Source: Physocladia obscura (taxonomy: Eukaryota; Chytridiomycota; Chytridiomycetes; Chytridiales; Chytriomycetaceae). From it: a DNA stretch of 15,174 nucleotides. Both the position numbers and the translations under genes were made by a program. Every line of letters starts with the position of its first letter. Position 1 is the first letter of the stretch. Below the pieces are notes generated by a model that had not been told where the DNA came from, did not search any database, and was given only the letters and a program-made list of their open reading frames with translations. Below are positions 8,801-15,174 of this stretch, in pieces. The stretch is taken from assembly GCA_027596945.1 (NCBI GenBank), contig JADGJH010000704.1, positions 1-15,174 on the forward strand, read 5' to 3'.

Positions 8801-9554
8801 AGACATTAGCCGACAAATCTACACTTTTAGAGCTCAGACCGCAATACGCACCATCGATAATCACATGTTTTGCGCGTGTTAAAGGCAAATCGGTGGCGAT
8901 TGTTGCCAACAACTCGTTGGTGAATGGTGGGGCGATTGATTGTCTGGGTGCACAGAAGCTGTGCGATTTTTTAAAAATCTGTCAGCAGCGAGGGATCCCT
9001 ATTTGTTCCATTTGTGATACGCCCGGGTTCATGGTCGGACCGGATGCAGAAAAAACAGGTCAGGCGAGAGTTTTTGGGAACTTATTCCGAATGAGCGAAG
9101 AATTGACTGTTCCTATTGTCATGGGTAAGATAAAACATTGACTGTTCCTATTGTTATGGGTGTGATAAAAAAAAATAATTTATTTTACGTCTTTTTTGCA
9201 GTTATTGTCCGCAAGTGCGTTGGACTTGGAGGAATGGCAATGGGTTTTGGATCTCTCCGAAAACCAAAAGCATGCGTCGCATGGCCAACCGGCGAATTAT
9301 CACCAATGGGAATTGACGGTGCAGTTCGTCTGGGTTTCAAAAAAGAACTAGAAGCTGCCGAAAGAGACACTGACACGCCACATATTGCGCGCCAGGAATT
9401 GTACGATAAAATTGCCAGAGGGTTTCGTCATCGTGGAAAAGCTGTTAATTTTGCAATGTACTGTGAGTTTGATGCTGTCATTGACCCAGCTGATACGAGA
9501 AAGTGGATTGAAATGGGGTTGTTCCAGAACGGAAATATGTCTTCTCGATTGTGA
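5881..9554 (+). CDS. Single-chain biotin-dependent acyl-CoA carboxylase (LCC-like: BC-BCCP-CT), six exons, C-terminal PTS1
   Basis: Exons: 5881-6219, 6268-6524, 6574-7548, 7606-8509, 8575-9124, 9202-9554; 1125 aa. It should use ATP and bicarbonate to carboxylate biotin, then transfer the carboxyl group to an acyl-CoA. The biotin carboxylase part (about 1-440) begins MKILIANRGE, has the ATP-grasp glycine loop VKAVGGGGGRG (165-175) and the active-site stretch EMNPRLQVEHTITEE (305-319). The carrier domain ends with MKM, biotinyl lysine K547, and is completed only after splicing at 7548/7606. The carboxyltransferase (about 600-1110) has CDGGGGRPGD, MGMGGPAMIEGGGLGVYK and CDTPGFMVGPDAEKTG (from 972). 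One chain of about 1100 residues fits the long-chain acyl-CoA carboxylase class, not the ~2200-residue eukaryotic ACC nor two-subunit PCC/MCC. There is no mitochondrial presequence; the last residues are SSRL, with SRL a PTS1. An in-frame TGA at 5863 fixes the start. The substrate is not readable from sequence. The segment after residue 20 is divergent. Confidence 0.88.
6220..6267 (+). other. 48-nt in-frame intron in the biotin carboxylase domain
   Basis: GTCTGT...GACAAAG, flanked by FGNKQK and AKQFARSCGVPVV, which together match the family's contiguous FGDK-x-x-A-x-x-FA pattern. The length is a multiple of three and it has no stop, so an automated ORF finder reads through it and adds 16 foreign residues. 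The donor is GTCTGT rather than the stronger GTAAG type. Confidence 0.75.
7549..7605 (+). other. Intron splitting the biotin carrier domain
   Basis: GTAAGC...CTCAAG, 57 nt. Joining exon 3 (FVRSPVAGTVQ) to exon 4 (SISAKDGQTVSKNDEIAIIV, then SMKMEN) rebuilds a standard biotinyl domain: SPVAGTV, a G-x-x-V turn, then the MKM lysine. Phase is kept (CA|G). Confidence 0.9.
8510..8574 (+). other. Intron in the carboxyltransferase domain
   Basis: GTAAGT...TTTTTTCCCCTCAG, 65 nt, phase 0, with textbook donor and polypyrimidine tract. It joins GGGLGVYK to THEIGPANIQ, contiguous in the family. Confidence 0.92.
9102..9171 (+). repeat. 35-bp tandem duplication copying an exon end and its 5' splice site
   Basis: Copy 1 (9102-9136) and copy 2 (9137-9171) match at about 31 of 35 positions; each holds the coding end LTVPIVMG plus a splice donor. 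Copy 1 has GTAAGA, copy 2 GTGTGA. Only copy 1's donor (9125) gives an open frame from the upstream exon, since read-through into copy 2 meets a TGA at 9139-9141. Copy 2 therefore lies inside intron 9125-9201. Confidence 0.93.
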
Positions 9555-9615
9555 AAAGAAAATAACAAAAATAGATGGTTTTTCTTACAGGTTGGATGAA
9601 ACAATACTCATTTGC

Positions 9616-9621
9616 AATAAA
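9616..9621 (+). promoter_or_regulatory. Putative polyadenylation signal of the carboxylase gene
   Basis: AATAAA 61 nt after the carboxylase stop codon, in the plausible range for 3'-end formation. Confidence 0.45.
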
Positions 9622-10479
9622 TAGCAAGGGCTTTTTGAACTTGGTCAATGATTAGAAAAAACAGAATTATTTGTTCCAGCATATTCAAATCACGCTACGA
9701 AACTATAGGCTGCAATTATCCATCCGAAAGCCGAGCGTATAGCTTGTTTTGATAGCTTAGATGCTTCGCAGTTTCTAGGTATACAAAAATGGCAATACCT
9801 GTTATTCAGACTGTTATCCAGAAATAGTGTTTGACTATCAGCACCACTCGCTATTGTACGTTCTACCACAGCTCTGAGCTACATCAAGTAAGACTACGAA
9901 TATTATACAAAATGTGAGAACTGGGTGCAGAGAATTGGCAAAATGTGGCATATACGTAGAGATTGGCAGTTCTTCTTCACCCTTAAACCTAAGAAGTCCG
10001 AACGAATGCATCCTATCAGTTTCAAATACGCCAGCCCTGAGGAAAAAATGTCAGCATACAGTTGCTATAACTCTCTGGTAATAATTGGAGTATTTGGCAG
10101 ACAGAACTGCAGATGCATATCTGTATGGATGTACTGGACGTCACTAGAAACATATACGGTATCATAGCAAGCCTCTCCAAGATTATCAGTTAGATTTTAG
10201 AAGATACGCAGGAATGTAGCTAATGCTGACCATAGTTAACACACCCAATTACAGGATTGAAATCCTATGGATAATCGGTGACTTCAAAAATGAGCTGAAG
10301 GCTAACACTATCATTTGTGGTATTAACTCCTTAATAAATCTTTAATTGCTTTTCATTAGGTATTTTTTCGGCCAGCTGCTTCCCCTTAACGGATCTGAAC
10401 CTTTCATCTGAACATCTCATGAACCTCTTTCCAAAAAATTTTCAAAAAAATTAACGCATATTAAAAACCTAAAAAATAA
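9622..10479. other. Interval without a recognised gene between carboxylase and beta-mannosidase
   Basis: No family recognised on either strand. A plus-strand open frame at 9925-10167 (80 codons) and a neighbouring frame around 10107-10190 read like coding fragments, but are broken by stops and frame changes. This may be a decayed gene or mobile-element remnant, or chance. A small perfect palindrome, AGGATTGAAATCCT, lies near 10253-10266. No tRNA-like structure or terminal repeat was found. Confidence 0.35.
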
Positions 10480-10485
10480 TTTATT
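10480..10485 (-). promoter_or_regulatory. Putative polyadenylation signal of the beta-mannosidase gene
   Basis: AATAAA on the minus strand, about 40 nt past the stop codon at 10525. It is followed on the plus strand by a run of 17 T (10484-10500), i.e. an A-run in the transcript. Confidence 0.5.
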
Positions 10486-10524
10486 TTTTTTTTTTTTTTT
10501 AAAAGCAAAACACAAAATACAACT

Positions 10525-13500
10525 TCATTCTCCAACCACAGTATAGACTGTACGCTTCACAGTCGTTGTTTTTACAGCCCCACCTGCGATAAAAACAGTT
10601 GAGGTTGTTGTCGAAACAGTTTTGTTCCAAACCTTTTCGGCTTCAATACCAGGGAAATCCGAATTGTAAAAAATCTTGTCGGCAGTGATTCCCTGACGCC
10701 ATCCCTTAACTACAACATCTACAACTTGACCTGGAACAAGATCAACGAAATTGTCGCTGACAATCAAATCGGCTTCATCAATGCCTCCAAACTTGAGCCA
10801 GACTGCTTTCGTCGGTCTCGCTGCCGAAACGCGAAGAACCGCAACGTTGGCTTCGACTGAAACCTGCTCGATTTTCACTCCACGCGTTGGAACACTGACA
10901 GGAAGGTGTTTTAGCGGCTGCGGCCAGTCGCTCGCACTGCTAACGACTTTCCCATCCGTTTTAAATTGAACTGAAAAGATTTGGTAAACGCCTCGTTTGC
11001 CTTCAAGACCTTCAACAGATCCAAGTTCAATTGAGCTGTTGGCTGGAATAGTGACAGGACCCCACTCCTTTTCAACGAGAACGTGACCCGTTGCGTAGTC
11101 GAAGCTCTCGAAGACAATTGTTCCTATTGCGTCGTCGTCAGTGATGTTGACGCCCCAAACTTCAGCGTCGCTGGCGCCCGTCTTCTTATTTGTTACTTTA
11201 CGCGAGATTCCAAGCACGATTGGCGCGAGTTGTCTTTTGATTGAGTAGTATGCTGGTTTTGGACGGTAGAAGTAGTCGACAATTGCCCAACTGACAACAG
11301 GCCAGCAATCGTTCAGTTGCCACACGAGGGCTCCACCAACGCGGCGGTCTTCATCGGAACCCCATTCACGTCTCCATTGGCCGTAACTGGTTCTTAATGG
11401 TAAGAATTCGTTTATAATAAAAGCACTACACTTACGCTGCTGATAAAGCTTCAGATTGGATCAACTGAGATGCATATCTACGGAAAAAAAAATTAACATA
11501 AATTCCGAAACAACTTTTTTTTTTAAGAATTTCTTACTCACACAAACTCCTCCAAATTGGTCCCAAATCTCAAGTTCTCTGCCATATACAAACCGATTCT
11601 TCGTGCGGCACCATCAGCCTTGTTGTGGTGGTCGACAACGGCAGAGAATGGATGAATCTCGGCAGCAGGAGTGCCCGGCTCAAAGAATGCCTTTACAGTT
11701 TCCACAACAGGGTACCCTTCCATACCAAACTCTGAAACAAACCGTCCAGCGAGTTTTCCGTAATCTTGGTACCGTTCTTGGGTTCCATGCCAAACTGTAA
11801 ATAAAAAAACAAAAAAGTTAATGGTGACGAAATATCTATTAAATAAAATTTTGTACCATTCCATTGGTGGGCGTCTCCAGTGTTGAGATCTCCACTTGCC
11901 TTGCCACCAGAACTCCATGGGCTTCCCGGTTTGTAGGCTGTCCCAGGCCACAGATCACTGACGGCCTTCGGGAGAATTTTTTCGTAAATGTAGCGCGCCG
12001 GGAACTTTGAAGAAAGCCATTGTTTCTCGTCATCTGTTGTTTGCATATATCGAAAATTCAAAATTCAAATAAAAAATAACGATAAAAGTAATAATTAAGC
12101 ATAATTTATACCATTGCCTGGCTGGTATCCCAATTCAGGAAGACTCTCAGCAAGTTGATAATCTTCATTATTTCCTGTAAAAATCGCAATACTCGCATAT
12201 TTGCGAAGCCGTTTCACCGTGGCACGAGCTTCGGCATCAACATTCTGGACAAACTCTGGATATGAAGGGTAAGAACCACACGCGAACATAAAGTCTTGCC
12301 AAACAAGGATTCCAAGCTCATCGCAAAGCTCATAGAATGCATCGTGTTCGTAAATGCCGCCACCCCAAACGCGCGCAGTGTTTTGGTTTCCTTGAATGAG
12401 CAGACGCAACCACCGCTCGTATTTGTCCCGAGTGACGCGAGCAAGGAATGAATCGGCAGGAATCCAGTTCGAGCCGCCCAACAACACGGGACGATCGTTG
12501 ACTTCAAAGTAGAAGCTCGTTTGCGACGGACCAGCAGGAGATTTTTGAGGCAACGGAGTTTCAACGAGTTTAACGCGACGGATACCGAATTTGTGAGACT
12601 CTATTGAGAGTGGGTTTGGCACAGAGGTGTGGAGAAGTGTTGCAGTAATCTTGTAGAGGGGTTGCGCGCCTGCTCCAACCGGGTACCATAGTTTTGGGTT
12701 GGCGATTTTGTGTGTGAGGATAACGTTGTTTTCTTGTAGAGAAAATTGTTGGTTGAAAGATTCTGTCACGAGGCTAGAACCGTCTGGATTTTCAATCGCG
12801 ATTACCGCCGATGTTTCACCCGGTACCGAAAAAAGGGATGCGATTCCCTCGACTTCAAGCTCAACTTTAACAGTTGCTTCTGTCAACGAATCGTTGAGTT
12901 CAATAATAGTATTGAGATCGGCAATTCTGGCTTGAAATGATTCGAACCGAACGTCCTTCCATATCCCGCATGTAACGAAAGTCGGTCCCCAATCCCAGCC
13001 CCAGTGGTATTGAGTTTTCCTGATTGGAATTTTGTGTAGTTCAGAAAAAATTCGATTTTTTTGCAATCCCCTGTTCGGGAGGAGGAAAAAAGGATTCTGA
13101 CCTCAAGTGAAGACGGGAAGAATCGCCATTCCAAAGTCTTCCAGCGCCGTGCGTCTCTTCGAGAGCTTTGGCGACCGCCGTCGCAGACTCGAAAATGACT
13201 TCCACAACATTCTCGTCCTTCAGTTGTTCCTTCGAAACAGGGATTCTGAGTGGCACAAACATATTGTTGCTCTGCGTAAAAAACAGAATGATCAAGAAAC
13301 GCGGGAGACAGACTGGAAAAAAAAGCTTATACACACCTTCGCAACCGACACGCCATTGAGAAAGACTTCAGCGACAGTATCGAGTCCGTCAAAAGCGAGC
13401 ACATGTAAGAGCTCGGGCTCGGCAGCATTCGCAACGAACGCGAAACGCGCCACTGCCTTCCACTTGAAGCCGGCGAGCTCCTCGGTGGCGGGATCGAACT

Positions 13501-13639
13501 CGCGCGTGCCGACGAACGGATCGGCGAGCGCGCCGCTCGCAATCAGCGTCGAGTGCACGTCGAACGGAACCCGCGTCGCCGTTTCCGGCGCGCCGTCGCT
13601 GCCAAACACCGATATTGTCCACTCTTGAATTTGTACCAT
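10525..13639 (-). CDS. Intracellular beta-mannosidase (glycoside hydrolase family 2), seven exons
   Basis: Exons on the minus strand: 13639-13337, 13271-13102, 13019-12112, 12033-11857, 11794-11542, 11477-11436, 11392-10525; 906 aa. It removes terminal beta-1,4-linked mannose from manno-oligosaccharides. The N-terminal sugar-binding domain shows VPFDVHSTLIASGALADPF, AFDGLDTVAEVFLNG, RLWNGDSSRL and KTQYHWGWDWGP. The TIM-barrel region has ARVWGGGIYEHDAFYELCDE, the acid/base glutamate in TGNNED (E443) and the nucleophile in FVSEFGMEGYP (E541). GDAHQWNVWHGTQERYQDY is recovered only by splicing exons 4 and 5; WQLNDCWPVVSWAIVDYF closes the catalytic region. Length fits fungal beta-mannosidase B. 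There is no signal peptide, so the enzyme is probably cytosolic and acts on imported oligosaccharides. The start at 13639 (A at -3, G at +4) is preferred; an in-frame ATG at 13672 would add 11 residues. All seven exons keep phase. Exon 1 is clearly more GC-rich than the rest. Confidence 0.93.
11436..11477 (-). other. 42-nt microexon of the beta-mannosidase gene
   Basis: Encodes about 14 residues (YASQLIQSEALSAA) between a 64-nt intron (11541-11478) and a 43-nt intron (11435-11393). The residues fit the family's Q-x-x-QAEAL helix, and the phase works on both sides. The 43-nt intron is the shortest well supported one in the window. Confidence 0.82.
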
Positions 13640-13786
13640 CTTTTTTTTTAAAGTTTTTGGAGGGGCGCCCATTTATTGGGCGGGAAATCAATGTGGAGAT
13701 TGTTGGGCTTGCGCCGAGAAATTTATGATTTTGACTCAATTCCTGCAACGGTTCGTTCAAGTCTTGGAGTAGGCAACATGCGTACG

Positions 13787-13792
13787 TTTATT
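13787..13792 (-). promoter_or_regulatory. AATAAA downstream of the candidate small gene
   Basis: On the minus strand an AATAAA lies about 36 nt after the proposed stop at 13828, consistent with a real transcription unit ending between it and the beta-mannosidase start. Confidence 0.35.
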
Positions 13793-13827
13793 TTATGTCA
13801 ATAAGTTTTTTCTTGTTCTTCTCACTC

Positions 13828-14289
13828 TCAACTATCCGGTTCCAGTCCCAGTTTGGCCGTCATGGCTTTAAGTGCCACACAACTCTCAATTTTATTGTAA
13901 TCCGTGATGTCATAATCAACAACACAATCTTCCCGTCTTAATTATCCGCTTGGCGGAACAAAACTTTGGTTAAAGAACTCTTTAATTTGAATGGATTTTC
14001 AACTTTTTCCTAAGCAACGAAAAAAAGTGAATGGTTGCAATCATCTGATATTTTCACGCATTTCGTAAACCACTTACTTTATTTTCCCAAAAATAATCGG
14101 ATGTCACGTGTCTAAACAGAGTTTTGGGAGTTGTTATCAAAATTTTCACGACTAGGGGTCATGACGAAAAAAAAAAATTTTGATTCAAACATGTTCCTAA
14201 ATATTGAAGTTACATCATCACTCAAAAAATTTTATGTATAATCATTGACTTAATTCAATCAAATCCATGGCAGCTTACCTGGTAGACAT
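13828..14289 (-). CDS. Candidate small multi-exon protein of unknown function (about 60 aa)
   Basis: Proposed exons on the minus strand: 14289-14279, 14111-14078, 14009-13979, 13928-13828. Support: CAG|GTAAGC donor at 14278, a clean small exon TTTAG|...|GTAAGT at 14111-14078 (HVTSDYFWENK), an acceptor GCTTAG before 14009, and a 33-codon last exon ending in KIESCVALKAMTAKLGLEPD plus one Ser and a TGA. The phases join without stops. The first intron would be 167 nt, longer than its neighbours, and the donor at 13978 (GTTCTT) is weak, so details may be wrong. An in-frame ATG upstream (near 14325) would add a basic, Ser/Asn-containing leader that could be a mitochondrial presequence. I do not recognise the family. 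Position between BLOC1S1 and beta-mannosidase, all on one strand with gaps of 190-290 bp, suits a compact genome. Confidence 0.42.
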
Positions 14290-14580
14290 CGTGCAATTTC
14301 GAGAAATTAGAATATTCATTTTCATTTAAATCTCTTCAATTTCTTAAATTTGTAATTGTTTTTTATTTTACCGATTAAAGACAAGAATTGGACAATATGA
14401 TATAATATCTGCTATTATTCATCAATATTAAATATTTGGCATGAGTTCAACAAATGGATTTACGGGGACATGATGAAATTAAAAATAAAAACACGATGAA
14501 CCGGGAGTTTATTATTTACAATAAGTGTTTCGAAGAGGGGAAAATCATAACAGGAGGTCGCTTCAGCGCAAAAGAAGGCC
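14290..14580. other. Short intergenic interval between BLOC1S1 and the candidate small gene
   Basis: AT-rich. It contains a minus-strand AATAAA at 14513-14508, about 68 nt after the BLOC1S1 stop, a likely polyadenylation signal. No coding region recognised. Confidence 0.4.
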
Positions 14581-14990
14581 TCAAGCATTCTTGGACGAAG
14601 AAGAGACAATCAGGGCCACGTCGGCGTCGATGGCGCGCGCCCAGTCGTCGACGCCGCCCAGCTCCTTGAGCGCCGCGTGCAGCTGCGCCACGAGGCCGAG
14701 CCACTTCTTTGTCGACCCCGCAAGCGTCTGCGCGCCCGAGAGCACCGCCGCTTCGAGCTCCTCGATCCGCTGCTGGTTGCCGAATGCCAGCGCAACGTCG
14801 TGGTTCGCGGACGACACGACCATGTCGCTCAGATTTCCGACCACCGTCGACGTGTCTGTCCGCGTGCGTTCTGTATGTGTGCGTGTTTTCTTGCTAGTAC
14901 TTTTTAAATCTTCTCCACCTTCTTTCTAATACCGCGTGCTGCTTGTGCTGCCTGTTGCTGCTGCTGTTGCTCTTTGACAATCCGATCCAT
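14581..14990 (-). CDS. BLOC1S1: BLOC1S1 / GCN5-like protein 1, two exons
   Basis: Exons on the minus strand: 14990-14933 and 14870-14581, separated by a 62-nt intron; 115 aa. The family is subunit 1 of BLOC-1/BORC, which act in endosome and lysosome biogenesis and positioning. The match to the animal family runs along nearly the whole length: MDRIVKEQQQQQQAAQAAR corresponds to the N-terminal KEHQ helix; then VALAFGNQQRIEEL, KKWLGLVAQLHAALKELGGV and DDWARAIDADVALI follow the family's N-QRKL, Q-W-x-x-MVE-x-x-x-ALKEIGDVENWA-x-SIE pattern. Splicing G|AA joins the two halves in frame. The protein is predicted to be coiled coil throughout, with no signal peptide or membrane segment. The N-terminal helix contains a run of six Gln. 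The gene is strikingly GC-rich, with GCG/CGC codons, against AT-rich flanks. A minus-strand AATAAA lies about 68 nt past the stop. Confidence 0.87.
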
Positions 14991-15067
14991 CAAATTATAA
15001 ATTTTTTTCGTTCTTTTTTTTTTTCCAATAAGTTTTTATCGACACAAAATCACAATGAATTAAAAAC

Positions 15068-15086
15068 AATAAAATAAAATAAAATA
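15068..15086. repeat. AAAAT pentanucleotide microsatellite
   Basis: Three to four tandem AATAA/ATAAA units just upstream of the BLOC1S1 start, in AT-rich promoter-side DNA. Confidence 0.8.
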
Positions 15087-15117
15087 CAACCAAGAGAAAA
15101 CAGAAATAAAAAAGAAA

Positions 15118-15156
15118 CATCCATACATCCATACATCCACACACCCATCCATCCAC
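15118..15156. repeat. CATA/CATC tetranucleotide microsatellite
   Basis: CATCCATACATCCATACATC followed by CACACACCCATCCATCCAC: interrupted tandem CATN units. No gene function is implied. Confidence 0.85.
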
Positions 15157-15174
15157 TGTTCTTTAAATTCTAAC

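Noticed and set aside
9138..9201. Continuous open frame through the second repeat copy into the last carboxylase exon
   Set aside because: It is an intron (9125-9201) with a good acceptor (TTTTTTGCAG); joining 9124 to 9202 gives the family-like VPIVMVIVRKCVGLGG.
10525..11325. C-terminal mannosidase frame taken as a complete 266-residue gene
   Set aside because: It starts mid-motif (WQLNDCWPV) and joins in phase with upstream exons that carry the catalytic residues.
13850..13875. GGTTCCAGTCC resembling a tRNA B box
   Set aside because: The loop base after TTC is a pyrimidine, the flanking T-stem does not pair, and no A box or acceptor stem fits upstream; on the minus strand it is the tail of the candidate small gene.
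14166..14196. Possible extra exon of the small gene (AG|GAACATGTTTGAATC...)
   Set aside because: With the 11-T run its phase does not match the following exon at any GT donor apart from a 6-nt microexon; a direct join of the first exon to 14111 keeps frame.
14454..14929. Plus-strand open frames over BLOC1S1
   Set aside because: Arg/Ser/Pro-rich translations typical of the antisense of a GC-rich gene; the minus strand gives a full BLOC1S1 match.
15068..15156. Possible telomeric or subtelomeric repeat at the window end
   Set aside because: The units are ordinary AAAAT and CATN microsatellites, not a TTAGGG-like repeat.
1..15174. Bacterial features such as operons, CRISPR arrays, Shine-Dalgarno sites, attachment sites
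   Set aside because: All supported genes have spliceosomal introns; no direct-repeat arrays with spacers are present and the short tandem duplications are slippage-like.

Overview
The window is nuclear DNA of a eukaryote with a compact, AT-rich genome. Conserved protein families are split by many short GT-AG introns (about 43-82 nt), A/T homopolymer runs are common, and AATAAA signals lie shortly after several stop codons. The intracellular fungal-type beta-mannosidase, the intron sizes and the gene mix (BLOC1S1, a PIAS/Siz SUMO ligase, a WD40 family I associate with zoosporic fungi, protists and invertebrates) suggest a fungus, probably an early-diverging one. This placement is inference; no rRNA or other phylogenetic marker is present.

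Layout. 459-2658 (+): a PIAS/Siz-type SUMO E3 ligase in five exons. 4321-2719 (-): a four-exon WD40-repeat protein, convergent with the ligase and only 60 bp from it. About 4.4-5.88 kb: AT-rich, no recognised gene. 5881-9554 (+): a six-exon single-chain biotin-dependent acyl-CoA carboxylase (1125 aa; biotin carboxylase, biotin carrier and carboxyltransferase in one chain) that ends in Ser-Arg-Leu, a type 1 peroxisomal targeting signal. 9.56-10.5 kb: no recognised gene. 13639-10525 (-): a seven-exon GH2 beta-mannosidase (906 aa). 14289-13828 (-): a candidate tiny multi-exon gene that I cannot name. 14990-14581 (-): two-exon BLOC1S1 (GCN5L1-like). The window ends in simple-sequence DNA.

All exon models were built by hand from family motifs, splice dinucleotides and reading phase. 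In each of the five main genes the summed exon lengths are a multiple of three and no internal stop remains.

The genes do not form a pathway; this looks like ordinary euchromatin of a small genome. The most notable point is the carboxylase: LCC-like, bacterial-style architecture in a eukaryote, with a predicted peroxisomal address. That would put acyl-CoA alpha-carboxylation where fatty acids are oxidised. Also unusual are two separate 34-35 bp tandem duplications at intron boundaries, one of which copies a 5' splice site.
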